A DNA stretch of 12,953 nucleotides, from positions 1-12,953 of the forward strand of contig CAZFXZ010000019.1 in NCBI GenBank assembly GCA_964523165.1. The letters are read 5' to 3'. Below are positions 1-7,694 of the stretch, piece by piece (the stretch's first letter is position 1; every line of letters begins with the position of its first letter). Below the pieces are notes generated by a model. That model did no database searches. It was not told the origin of the DNA and worked only from the letters and a program-made list of their open reading frames with translations. A program made the position numbers and the translations under genes. This DNA comes from CAZFXZ01 sp964523165. Its GTDB lineage: Bacteria > Patescibacteriota > Patescibacteriia > JACRDY01.

Positions 1-2244
<2,244 letters not shown>

Positions 2245-2452
2245 ACAAAAATTATTAAACATAATTTTTGCGATCACCATCTTCATTTTAGTAGCATGAT
2301 CTAATTTGTATGTGTTTAGCTTCTCGACGATGTGAATGTCTATCAGCATCCTTGCGAAACGCTTTTAGACTTCACTCGTTTTCTTTACTATTATAATTTG
2401 TCAAAGTTCTAGCCTTGGCTGCCAGATGACATAACATCAACGCAGTCAAAGT
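2245..2452 (-). promoter_or_regulatory. 23S rRNA leader with hairpins
   Basis: This is the ~208-nt stretch between the predicted P2 start site and the mature 23S 5' end. No 16S, tRNA or reading frame is visible in it. Two hairpins stand out. One has arms at 2332-2342 and 2366-2375 (GTGAA/GTCTA pairing with TAGAC/TTCAC, one bulge). The other is an AT-rich 10-bp stem at about 2247-2270 (CAAAAATTAT / ATAATTTTTG), ending 2-3 nt before the mature 5' end. They may guide rRNA processing. I see no convincing boxA antitermination motif. Confidence 0.5.
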
Positions 2453-2477
2453 GACGCTATGTTATCTCATCTGCTAG
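2419..2477. repeat. Imperfect 59-bp palindrome over the 23S promoter
   Basis: The arms 2419-2437 and 2459-2477 are inverted copies with about three mismatches (core ATAACAT / ATGTTAT flanked by CAGATGA / TCATCTG-type arms). The inner part also pairs (GTCA AAG TGAC at the centre). The right arm covers the -10 box and most of the spacer of the P2 promoter. That placement fits an operator for a dimeric regulator, or a processing stem in a read-through transcript from P1. Confidence 0.55.
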
Positions 2478-2487
2478 ACAAAGTCAA
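2459..2487 (-). promoter_or_regulatory. Predicted sigma70-type promoter P2 for 23S rRNA
   Basis: On the minus strand TTGACT (2482-2487) is separated by 17 bp from TAACAT (2459-2464). The predicted start is near 2452, giving a ~208-nt leader before the 23S. It is the promoter-like pair closest to the rRNA and lies downstream of the terminator at 2525-2550, so it is the likely main promoter of this unlinked 23S gene. Confidence 0.65.
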
Positions 2488-2524
2488 GCCGAGTAAAAGT
2501 GGACAGGATGGGTATAAAAGGTGC

Positions 2525-2550
2525 AAAAAAATCGCTCTGACCAGCGATTT
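2525..2550 (-). terminator. Intrinsic terminator between P1 and P2
   Basis: Minus-strand stem AAATCGCT (2543-2550) pairs with AGCGATTT (2529-2536) and runs into a T7 tract (2525-2531). It would end transcripts from P1 before they reach the rRNA, or act as an attenuator. Confidence 0.75.
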
Positions 2551-2663
2551 GCAATGAAGTGATGTTAGCCTAAAAAAGACACCTAGCTCATGCGCTGGAG
2601 AAGTGATGAATTAAAAGTCTTTTTTGACATATATTTCTCGGAAAATGGTTATTTTCTAAGGCT
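2525..2663 (-). ncRNA. Candidate small structured RNA (~135 nt)
   Basis: The segment is bounded by a strong minus-strand promoter (P1) and an intrinsic terminator and holds no plausible reading frame. The predicted transcript folds by eye into an outer AGCCT/AGGCT closing stem, a 5' hairpin GAAAAT-AACC-ATTTTC, a 9-bp stem AAAAAAGAC/GTCTTTTTT, and the terminator hairpin. I do not recognise the family; it does not show 5S, SRP, tmRNA or RNase P signatures. The alternative is an untranslated, attenuated leader of the 23S transcription unit. Promoter and terminator are seen directly; the RNA itself is inferred. Confidence 0.45.
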
Positions 2664-2668
2664 CTGAT

Positions 2669-2696
2669 ATTATATATTATTATTAAAACTTGTCAA
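2669..2696 (-). promoter_or_regulatory. Strong sigma70-type promoter P1
   Basis: Minus-strand TTGACA (2691-2696), a 16-bp AT-rich spacer and a perfect TATAAT (2669-2674). The predicted start is near 2662. The -35 box lies 1 bp from the edge of the 62-bp palindrome. Confidence 0.75.
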
Positions 2697-2697
2697 G

Positions 2698-2759
2698 GGC
2701 GGGCATATGTATATGTAGGGGCAGGGCATGCCCTACCCCTACATATACATATGCCCGCC
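2698..2759. repeat. 62-bp nearly perfect palindrome
   Basis: The arms are 31 bp each, centred between 2728 and 2729, with a single mismatch (C2722 against A2735). The arms carry GGGCATATGTATATG and TAGGGG blocks, and the centre is AGGGCATGCCCT. It exactly fills the space between two divergent promoters (P1 -35 at 2691-2696; transporter -35 at 2764-2769). It resembles dispersed palindromic (REP/MITE-like) repeats but may act here as an operator or cruciform. A frame can be read through it from a TTG at 2690 into the transporter gene; that extension is judged non-coding. Confidence 0.9.
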
Positions 2760-2763
2760 GGGG

Positions 2764-2793
2764 TTGTCCCTATCACGCACCACCTGTTATACT
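2764..2793 (+). promoter_or_regulatory. Promoter of the transporter-kinase gene
   Basis: TTGTCC (2764-2769), an 18-bp spacer and TATACT (2788-2793). Only 10 bp separate the -10 box from the ATG at 2804, so the predicted mRNA has almost no 5' leader and no Shine-Dalgarno site. Confidence 0.6.
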
Positions 2794-2803
2794 ACCCAAC
2801 ACT

Positions 2804-4045
2804 ATGACTAATAAAAAATCATTACCATTATTGGGTGCTTTGGCCATCATCGTCGCCGCGCTGTTTTGGAGTTTGGATGGGACGTTTTTGCGGCCAGCTT
2901 TATACAGCCTGCCACCGACCGTCGTCGTCTTTTGGGAGCACTTTTTGGGCTTTGTTGTTTTATCACCGTTTTTGTATTTTTATCGCCAAGAAATAAAATT
3001 GCTTTCCAAATCGCAATGGGCCGCTGTGTTTTGGGTAGCTCTGTTTGGTGGAGCACTGGGCACAACTTTTATCACTAAGGCATTTTTCTTGACCAACTTT
3101 CACAATTTATCAGTCGTGATTTTGTTGCAAAAACTTCAGCCGGTCTTTGCCATTTTTTTAGCCATAATTATTTTAAAAGAAAAATTTTCCAAAAAGTTTT
3201 ATCTCTGGGCCGCTTTGGCTCTACTTGGTGGTTACTTCACGACCTTTCCGGACGGGATGCCCAACTTTGACACCGGCGACAAGACTTTCTTGGCTGCCGT
3301 CTTTGCCTTGCTGGCGGCTTTTGCTTGGGGCTCATCAACGACTTTTGGTAAATATGCCGTGCGGACTATTCATTATGGTTTGTTGGGTGCACTGCGTTTT
3401 GGTCTGACGACTTTATTGATGACGGCCACGTTGTTAGTCACGGCCACTTTTGCTTGGCCAACGGCCACACAATGGAATTATTTTCTGATCATTGTTTTGA
3501 CCACCGGCGCTGGTGCCATGTTTCTTTATTACTATGGTCTCAAAAAAGTCCCGGCTTCCAAAGCCACACTTTATGAATTGGCTTGGCCGGTCTCGGCAGT
3601 GATACTAGACTACTTTATCAATGGCAATATTTTGACTACTAGCCAGTTACTTGGCGCGACGATTTTGATTTTTGCTGTTTACAAAATTATTCATTTAAAA
3701 TCTCGGCCAACTATTATTTCCGGGTCGGTCATTCGCGGTGGCGGTTTGGGTAAAAAGCTCGGGGCGGCTACCGCCAATCTCGACGTGGCCTTGGCCAAAA
3801 ATCTAACAACCGGCGTTTATCAAGCCACCGTGACCGTCGGCGATAAAAATTATCACGGCCTATTACATTACGGTTACAACTGGCTACAGCATTGCTTGTC
3901 GCTGGAAGTCTTAATTAGCGATTTTTCTGGGGATATTTACGGTGAAAATATTACCATAACAATCGGCGACAAAATCCGTGAAATCAAAAAATTTAAAAAC
4001 TTTGATCAGGCTATGGCCATCATCAAAGCTGATATTAATAAATAA
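2804..4045 (+). CDS. EamA/DMT-family transporter fused to riboflavin kinase domain
   Basis: A 413-residue protein with two parts in one uninterrupted frame. Residues ~8-297 form two EamA repeats of about five hydrophobic helices each (roughly 8-145 and 160-297), the drug/metabolite transporter fold. Residues ~304-412 match the riboflavin kinase domain found at the C terminus of RibF. They include the GxxLG-xxTAN motif (G316 to N325, with T323 and N325 expected to bind Mg-ATP), GVY at 338-340, the SLEV motif with catalytic Glu E368, and the DFSGDIYG stretch at 373-380. The usual Pro of PTAN is Ala here. The adenylyltransferase half of RibF is absent, so FMN but not FAD is the predicted product. 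Some DMT proteins (RibN) import riboflavin, so the fusion suggests riboflavin uptake coupled to phosphorylation on the cytoplasmic side. I chose the ATG at 2804 because it lies just after a good promoter; upstream codons fall in the palindrome. The Gmad2 gene follows 5 nt downstream. Transporter substrate is inferred. Confidence 0.88.
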   Translation: MTNKKSLPLLGALAIIVAALFWSLDGTFLRPALYSLPPTVVVFWEHFLGFVVLSPFLYFYRQEIKLLSKSQWAAVFWVALFGGALGTTFITKAFFLTNFHNLSVVILLQKLQPVFAIFLAIIILKEKFSKKFYLWAALALLGGYFTTFPDGMPNFDTGDKTFLAAVFALLAAFAWGSSTTFGKYAVRTIHYGLLGALRFGLTTLLMTATLLVTATFAWPTATQWNYFLIIVLTTGAGAMFLYYYGLKKVPASKATLYELAWPVSAVILDYFINGNILTTSQLLGATILIFAVYKIIHLKSRPTIISGSVIRGGGLGKKLGAATANLDVALAKNLTTGVYQATVTVGDKNYHGLLHYGYNWLQHCLSLEVLISDFSGDIYGENITITIGDKIREIKKFKNFDQAMAIIKADINK

Positions 4046-4050
4046 AAAAT

Positions 4051-4512
4051 ATGAAAAAACTTTTTCTACTTGTAATCATCTTGATAATCTTGGCCAGTTT
4101 TGGCTACTGGTACTCGATAAAAAATTTGCCGATTATCCTCAATGATCTCAGCCAACCAAACTCCCCTTGGGATAATCTGGTGGCCGATAAACAACAGCCA
4201 GCGGCTGTCATCGTTGACAACGACCTATCACTGCCACTGACCAGTCCGGTCACCATCACCGGTACGGCGTTGGGCACGTGGTATTTTGAAGCGTCTTTCC
4301 CGGTTGAACTTTATGACAGTAATAATCTTTTATTGGCTAGCGGCGTGGCCCAAGCTCAGAGCGATTGGATGACTGTTGCCCCGGTGGCGTTTAGTGTTAC
4401 TTTGAATTTCCCCACACCGGCTACGACCACCGGCACATTAGTCTTAAAAAAAGACAATCCGTCGGGTGAGCCGGCTAACGACGCTAGTCTGATTTTGCCG
4501 GTGATTTTTTAG
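4051..4512 (+). CDS. Membrane-anchored Gmad2 domain protein
   Basis: A 153-residue protein with an N-terminal hydrophobic segment (residues ~4-22, MKKLFLLVIILIILASFGYW) that is either an uncleaved anchor or a signal peptide; no lipobox cysteine is seen. Residues ~60-152 match the Gmad2 immunoglobulin-like domain: SPVTITGTALGTWYFEASFPV, then QSDWMT, and the terminal GTLVLKKDNPSGEP motif. Family members are secreted or surface proteins, first noted in spore-germination contexts but common in non-sporulating bacteria; the biochemical role is not established. It starts 5 nt after the transporter-kinase stop with no Shine-Dalgarno site, so it is probably translated from the same mRNA. Whether it works with the transporter is unknown. 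Confidence 0.85.
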   Translation: MKKLFLLVIILIILASFGYWYSIKNLPIILNDLSQPNSPWDNLVADKQQPAAVIVDNDLSLPLTSPVTITGTALGTWYFEASFPVELYDSNNLLLASGVAQAQSDWMTVAPVAFSVTLNFPTPATTTGTLVLKKDNPSGEPANDASLILPVIF

Positions 4513-4515
4513 ATC

Positions 4516-4546
4516 AAAAAAAACCCGCCGTAAAAATTCGTCGGGT
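4516..4546 (-). terminator. Intrinsic terminator of the 97-residue gene
   Basis: Minus-strand stem ACCCGACG/CGGCGGGT (4539-4546 with 4523-4530, one mismatch), then T8 (4516-4523). It abuts the stop codon. It has no T tract in the plus direction, so it does not obviously end the Gmad2 transcript. Confidence 0.8.
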
Positions 4547-4840
4547 CTAACAAGCGCTGGCCATGGCCGGATCGCACAAAGCGACAGGAGCGACCGACGC
4601 CGACAGACGATTGTTGAAAAACGTCGCCACCTCGTTGATGACCATCCGCACATCATACTCCCCTCGGCCAAAAGCGCTCAGCGCCCCGGCTAACATATGC
4701 CCATAGAACTCGCGGGCGGCTTCGGGCGTGGCCGCGTCATCGTCGTCGGGCGGCGTCGACATCCGCCACATCTCTCGCAACAGTCCGGCCCGTTTGCCGG
4801 CCGTGGCTTCGAGCTGCACAAACACTTCCTTCCAGGTCAT
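4547..4840 (-). CDS. Hypothetical protein, 97 aa
   Basis: I do not recognise the family. The predicted product is soluble, with a helical N-terminal part (WKEVFVQLEATAGKRAGLLREMW), an acidic linker (PPDDDDAATPEAA, residues 30-42), a second helical region (43-78) and a short Ala/Cys-containing tail. The start ATG is supported by a consensus AGGAGG site 6-7 nt upstream, and the gene ends in a T-rich terminator touching its stop. It lies downstream of pyrE on the same strand but is separated from it by the pyrE terminator. GC-rich codon use matches pyrE and pyrF rather than the AT-richer transporter gene. Confidence 0.75.
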   Translation of the reverse strand: MTWKEVFVQLEATAGKRAGLLREMWRMSTPPDDDDAATPEAAREFYGHMLAGALSAFGRGEYDVRMVINEVATFFNNRLSASVAPVALCDPAMASAC

Positions 4841-4871
4841 GACTTGCCTCCTGATCTGGTGGGATAAATTT

Positions 4872-4905
4872 AGTATAACTTACTCTTAAGTAAAAAAATA
4901 GTCAA
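4872..4905 (-). promoter_or_regulatory. Possible promoter of the 97-residue gene
   Basis: Minus-strand TATACT (4872-4877) is a good -10 box. A TTGACT lies at 4900-4905, but the 22-bp gap is too long for a normal sigma70 pair. The gap holds a small palindrome (4880-4893, arms TTACT/AGTAA), which could be an operator. Confidence 0.4.
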
Positions 4906-4916
4906 TCTTTTGTTAT

Positions 4917-4944
4917 AAAAAAACCGCCTTGTGATGTAAGGCGG
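4917..4944 (-). terminator. Intrinsic terminator of pyrE
   Basis: Minus-strand stem CCGCCTT (4938-4944) pairs perfectly with AAGGCGG (4924-4930) and is followed by T7 (4917-4923). It lies 22 nt past the pyrE stop. Confidence 0.9.
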
Positions 4945-4966
4945 CGAAATTGTCAGAATGAGTCTG

Positions 4967-5608
4967 TCAGGCGGCCGACTGTGCGTTCAGCCAGCTCATG
5001 ACCTGATCGAAATTGTCCCCCGAGCAACAGTCCTGCTCGAGAGCCGTGGCCATCATTCTTTTGACGGACATCAGGCTGCGCAACGGCACGCCGTCGACTT
5101 CACTGATGCCCCGCGGACTGCGGTCCAGTAAAACGACGATGCCGACCGGATTGAGACCGACGGCGCGCAGAGCCTCGATGGCTTCCTGTTTGCTCTTGGC
5201 CGCCGTGATCAGATCGTCGACGATCAGTACGGATTGGCCACCGTGATAGATGCCGTCGATCGTCGCGCCGGTGCCGTGAGCTTTCTTTTCCAGACGCGGC
5301 ACGATCAGGGGCCGACGCTTCCAGAGAGCCAGCGCCGTGGCCATGGGCACACCCGCCGTCGGCACGCCGGCGATCAGCTCGTAGGAAAACTCGGCGGCCA
5401 GCCAGGTGTACACTTCATTGACCTTGTGGAAGAAACCGGGCACCGAGGCGATCCGGCGCAGGTCGATGTAAAACGGCGAGAGGCTGCCATCTTTGAGGAC
5501 GAAGCCCTGACCGTCGGGCGATTGCTCGGCCGTTTTGACACAGCCGTGTTTCCACAGACCCGAAACGATCTCGTCGATCGTTCGGCGACGAATTTCCTCT
5601 TGCGTCAT
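4967..5608 (-). CDS. pyrE: Orotate phosphoribosyltransferase
   Basis: A 213-residue enzyme that transfers the phosphoribosyl group of PRPP to orotate to give OMP, the fifth step of de novo pyrimidine synthesis. Motifs present are LKDGSLSPFYIDLR (38-51, orotate/phosphate side), AGVPTAGVPMAT (80-91), the flexible catalytic loop LEKKAHGTG (106-114) with its lysines, and the PRPP signature VLIVDDLITAAKS (127-139; D131, D132, T135, S139). The last positions differ from the common TTGGS form. Length equals that of E. coli PyrE. I chose the ATG at 5608, 9 nt after GGAGG (5618-5622); a GTG one codon upstream (5611) is also possible. The gene has its own terminator. PyrF, which uses its product, is encoded on the same strand at 6315-7154, separated by a small membrane protein gene. 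Confidence 0.95.
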   Translation of the reverse strand: MTQEEIRRRTIDEIVSGLWKHGCVKTAEQSPDGQGFVLKDGSLSPFYIDLRRIASVPGFFHKVNEVYTWLAAEFSYELIAGVPTAGVPMATALALWKRRPLIVPRLEKKAHGTGATIDGIYHGGQSVLIVDDLITAAKSKQEAIEALRAVGLNPVGIVVLLDRSPRGISEVDGVPLRSLMSVKRMMATALEQDCCSGDNFDQVMSWLNAQSAA

Positions 5609-5656
5609 CACTGGAAACCTCCAATTGTTGAAGAACAGTTAGCGAAAACCTCCCCC

Positions 5657-5680
5657 ACCTTAAAACTTTTTTTTAAAAAA
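5657..5680 (-). repeat. 24-bp leader repeat, copy upstream of pyrE
   Basis: On the minus strand a TTTTTTAAAAAA palindrome is followed by AAGTTTTAAGGT. It matches 23 of 24 bases with the copy at 6211-6234. Both copies lie in leaders 40-50 nt before the start codon, suggesting a shared promoter or regulatory element. Confidence 0.6.
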
Positions 5681-5691
5681 CGCAAGAAAAT

Positions 5692-5722
5692 AAAAAAAAC
5701 ACCCGTTGTTACTTAACGAGTG
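5692..5722 (-). terminator. Intrinsic terminator of the 152-residue membrane protein gene
   Basis: Minus-strand stem CACTCGTT (5715-5722) pairs with AACGGGTG (5700-5707, one G-T pair), then T8 (5692-5699). The stop codon lies in the hairpin loop and stem. Confidence 0.85.
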
Positions 5723-6171
5723 CCGAACAGCCAGCTTTTGCAAGGCTGGCGCAAAATCAGCTCCACCAAGACATACGAGTCGAGACACCGCCGACGACCG
5801 ACGTAGTGGCCCAGCGGCACAAAGGCCACGGCCAAGGCCGTCCAAAATACCACGACGGCTCGGGGCAGGTCGGGATAGAGCCAAACTTTGGTCAAGGTCA
5901 AAACGACCAAGACCAGCAGGCCGACGACGAACATGGCCACGGCACAGGCCTCCCCGTCAAAGCGCAGACTCGGCGTGCCATTGACACCAACGCCGTATCC
6001 CAGCGCCACGGCGATGAAAGAAAAGACACAACCCAGCAGACCGGCCAACCAGTCGATCTGACTGTGCGGCGCGACGAATGTCTGGACGATCCAGGTCGTG
6101 GCCAACGTGGCCAGACAGGCGATCATGATCATCAAACCATAGTTGACCCACTCTTTCCTCTGCTCGCTCAT
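5713..6171 (-). CDS. Hypothetical four-helix membrane protein, 152 aa
   Basis: I do not recognise the family. Four hydrophobic segments lie at about residues 11-31, 42-62, 74-97 and 104-122. A Gly/Asn/Pro-rich loop (GYGVGVNGTPSLRFDGE) joins the second and third, and a basic patch (GRRRC, 125-129) follows the last helix, which suggests a cytoplasmic C terminus. I chose the ATG at 6171 because a consensus AGGAGG lies 7 nt upstream. It sits between pyrF and pyrE on the same strand, with terminators on both sides, so it is transcribed as a single gene. A transport or pyrimidine-related role can be guessed only from its position. Confidence 0.78.
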   Translation of the reverse strand: MSEQRKEWVNYGLMIMIACLATLATTWIVQTFVAPHSQIDWLAGLLGCVFSFIAVALGYGVGVNGTPSLRFDGEACAVAMFVVGLLVLVVLTLTKVWLYPDLPRAVVVFWTALAVAFVPLGHYVGRRRCLDSYVLVELILRQPCKSWLFGTR

Positions 6172-6210
6172 AGCCAAACCTCCTTAAAGAACAAGTGAAA
6201 AGCCGAGCTT

Positions 6211-6234
6211 ACCTTAAAACTATTTTTTAAAAAA
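6211..6234 (-). repeat. 24-bp leader repeat, copy upstream of the membrane protein gene
   Basis: On the minus strand TTTTTTAAAAAA is followed by TAGTTTTAAGGT, differing at one base from the copy upstream of pyrE. A GTTCTT-AA stretch further down, before the AGGAGG, also recurs in both leaders. Confidence 0.6.
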
Positions 6235-6245
6235 GTAAAGTATAA

Positions 6246-6271
6246 ATCCCGTCGCTCGCGAGCGACGGGAT
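6246..6271. repeat. 26-bp perfect palindrome
   Basis: Arms ATCCCGTCGCTCG and CGAGCGACGGGAT with no spacer. It directly follows the pyrF terminator and precedes a TATACT-like box. It may be a second, back-up terminator hairpin or an operator for the next gene; neither flank has a clean T tract of its own on the minus side. Confidence 0.85.
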
Positions 6272-6298
6272 AAAAAAACCGACACGGCAAGGTGTCGG
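6272..6298 (-). terminator. Intrinsic terminator of pyrF
   Basis: Minus-strand stem CCGACAC (6292-6298) pairs perfectly with GTGTCGG (6279-6285), followed by T7 (6272-6278), 16 nt past the pyrF stop. Confidence 0.9.
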
Positions 6299-6314
6299 CA
6301 TAAAAGGCTTGTTT

Positions 6315-7154
6315 CTAGCGCGCGCGATCGGTCAGACCCTGCTCGATTTCCTCGAGCACGCGACCGGCGGCTTGCGTCGGCGTCATACCATCCGGCGGTT
6401 TGGTGATCGGCCGACCGACAACGATCATGTCGGCGCCGGCGGCGATGGCCTGGCGCGGCGTCATAATGCGTTTTTGGTCGTTGGCCGCCGCCCAACTCGG
6501 CCGCACGCCGGGAGTGATGATCAGACCGGGGAAACCTTCAGCCCGCAGTCGAGCCACATCGGGCGGAGCGCAGATGATGCCGTCCAGACCGGCGGCGATA
6601 ACCAGCTTGGCCAATTTGCCGACGATATTTTCCAGATCGGCGGCCTGACCATCGGCGGGTAAAAGGCCCATGTCGATCAGATCGGCGACCGACAAACTGG
6701 TCAACAGCGTCACCGCCACCAAAATCGTCTCGGGACTGTTGGCGCCATAGCCTATCGCGGCCCCATAGATCCGACGAAGATCTTTGAGTATGCTCATGGC
6801 GCCAAAGCCACCGGTGGAATGAACATTGACGATGTGCGGATTCATACCGCCCAGTATTTGTTTGAACGCCTCACCGACGGTGTTGTCGATGTCGTGGAGC
6901 TTGGCGTCCAAAAACATCCGGCGCGCCCCGATGGTCTGCAGCAGTCGAGCGATCGGCATGACGCCAAAAACCGCCTCGTCATCCGGGATCTTGCCGTACC
7001 AAAACACAGCAGCCACGGCCCGGAAAATCATCTCCAGACCGATCTTGAAAATGCCGACATGTCCGGCCATTTCCTCGACGACGTCGCCGGCCTGACCGAC
7101 ACTCATGCCGTCGATCGGCAAAATCAACCGATCCTTGGGACTGTCAAAGTTCAT
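6315..7154 (-). CDS. pyrF: Orotidine 5'-phosphate decarboxylase
   Basis: A 279-residue enzyme that decarboxylates OMP to UMP, the last step of de novo pyrimidine synthesis. The catalytic D-x-K-x-x-D core is FLDAKLHDI (81-89; D83, K85, D88), followed by NT at 91-92. Asp15 (LPIDG) and Lys37 (FKIG) are the other expected active-site residues. ITPGVRP (213-219) and VVGRPIT (245-251) form the phosphate-binding end of the barrel. It is longer than the usual 230-245 residues, with extra sequence around 48-75 and 160-185. The ATG at 7154 is preceded by GGAGGAG. No terminator separates it from tRNA-Leu 46 nt upstream, so the two may share a transcript. With PyrE it makes UMP from orotate. Confidence 0.93.
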   Translation of the reverse strand: MNFDSPKDRLILPIDGMSVGQAGDVVEEMAGHVGIFKIGLEMIFRAVAAVFWYGKIPDDEAVFGVMPIARLLQTIGARRMFLDAKLHDIDNTVGEAFKQILGGMNPHIVNVHSTGGFGAMSILKDLRRIYGAAIGYGANSPETILVAVTLLTSLSVADLIDMGLLPADGQAADLENIVGKLAKLVIAAGLDGIICAPPDVARLRAEGFPGLIITPGVRPSWAAANDQKRIMTPRQAIAAGADMIVVGRPITKPPDGMTPTQAAGRVLEEIEQGLTDRAR

Positions 7155-7200
7155 CTCTTATACTCCTCCAGTTATAAGTAAAACTTCCCACCAACCCTCA

Positions 7201-7282
7201 TGCCCAGGAGAGGACTCGAACCTCCACATCTTGCGATACCAGCTCCTAAGGCTGGCGTGTCTACCAATTCCACCACCTGGGC
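7201..7282 (-). tRNA. tRNA-Leu (anticodon UAG)
   Basis: The minus strand folds into a cloverleaf. The acceptor arm is GCCCAGG/CCTGGGC with discriminator A. The D arm is followed by anticodon stem CCAGC/GCTGG with loop CTTAGGA (anticodon TAG). A long type II variable arm and the T loop GGTTCGAGTCC follow. The 3' CCA is not encoded, so a CCA-adding enzyme is needed. No tRNA lies nearby. Confidence 0.96.
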
Positions 7283-7316
7283 AAAAGGCTTAGTACGAAG
7301 TTAAACTACTGGCTTA

Positions 7317-7345
7317 TTTTTACTTGATTTTGGCCGAAAAGTCAA
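7317..7345 (-). promoter_or_regulatory. Promoter of tRNA-Leu (and perhaps pyrF)
   Basis: Minus-strand TTGACT (7340-7345), a 17-bp spacer and TAAAAA (7317-7322). The predicted start is ~30 nt before the tRNA. The -10 box is weak. Confidence 0.5.
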
Positions 7346-7401
7346 TTTAGCCTTATTTATTGGGATTTTTTTAGCTATTTTTAAAGCTTAAAAGCCACCT
7401 C

Positions 7402-7430
7402 TTGACAATATTTTACATATATGCTAATAT
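7402..7430 (+). promoter_or_regulatory. Strong promoter of the small RNA
   Basis: TTGACA (7402-7407), a 17-bp spacer and TAATAT (7425-7430), preceded by TGC as in extended -10 promoters. The predicted start is at 7436-7437. Confidence 0.8.
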
Positions 7431-7435
7431 GCCAA

Positions 7436-7615
7436 GTTACCTTAAAAAGTTGTTGGTAGCCCTCTGCAGTCACGACAAGCATGGAATCTTTTTTCTGGAC
7501 CTCTCTGGCTCCGGCTGGAGTCCTCCAAAGAAGAGATTTCTTGACTGCAGATGAATGGCAATAACCATACAGCTTGTCAGCAGGTAATTAAAAACCCCGT
7601 TTCGCGGGGTTTTTT
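7436..7615 (+). ncRNA. Structured small RNA, ~180 nt (6S-like candidate)
   Basis: A strong promoter and a strong terminator bound a segment with no plausible reading frame. The transcript is rod-like by eye. A closing stem TTACCT/AGGTAA lies near the ends. A perfect 10-bp stem TCTGCAGTCA/TGACTGCAGA sits inside it, then a ~15-bp stem pairs AATCTTTTTTCTGGA with the strand near 7526-7540. The apical hairpin is CTCC-GGCT-GGAG. Length, isolation and rod shape fit 6S RNA, the RNA polymerase regulator. No sequence signature proves it, and SRP, tmRNA and RNase P consensus motifs are absent. The existence of an RNA gene is well supported; the family is an inference. Confidence 0.7.
7591..7615 (+). terminator. 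Intrinsic terminator of the small RNA
   Basis: AAAACCCCG / CGGGGTTTT hairpin (7591-7599 with 7605-7613), with a T6 tract and a second T run just after. Confidence 0.92.
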
Positions 7616-7694
7616 GTTTTTAGCAAGATAGCAGAATTTAGATTTTGTTAATGATCAGTTTGTTACTATCCCCCATACGTCATCCTGAGTCACC

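Noticed and set aside
2391..2407. TTGACA close to TATAAT on the minus strand in the 23S leader
   Set aside because: The boxes are only about 3 bp apart, so they cannot form one sigma70 promoter, and neither has a partner at proper spacing.
2690..2803. 38-codon N-terminal extension of the transporter-kinase from a TTG
   Set aside because: It translates the palindrome and the promoter; the ATG at 2804 begins the normal transporter N terminus.
5234..5716. 160-codon frame on the plus strand opposite pyrE
   Set aside because: It is antisense to conserved PyrE motifs in GC-rich DNA; its composition is low in hydrophobic core and matches no family.
7436..7615. SRP RNA, tmRNA or RNase P RNA
   Set aside because: The consensus SRP loop, the tRNA-like ends of tmRNA and the conserved RNase P core are not visible, and the length does not fit tmRNA or RNase P.
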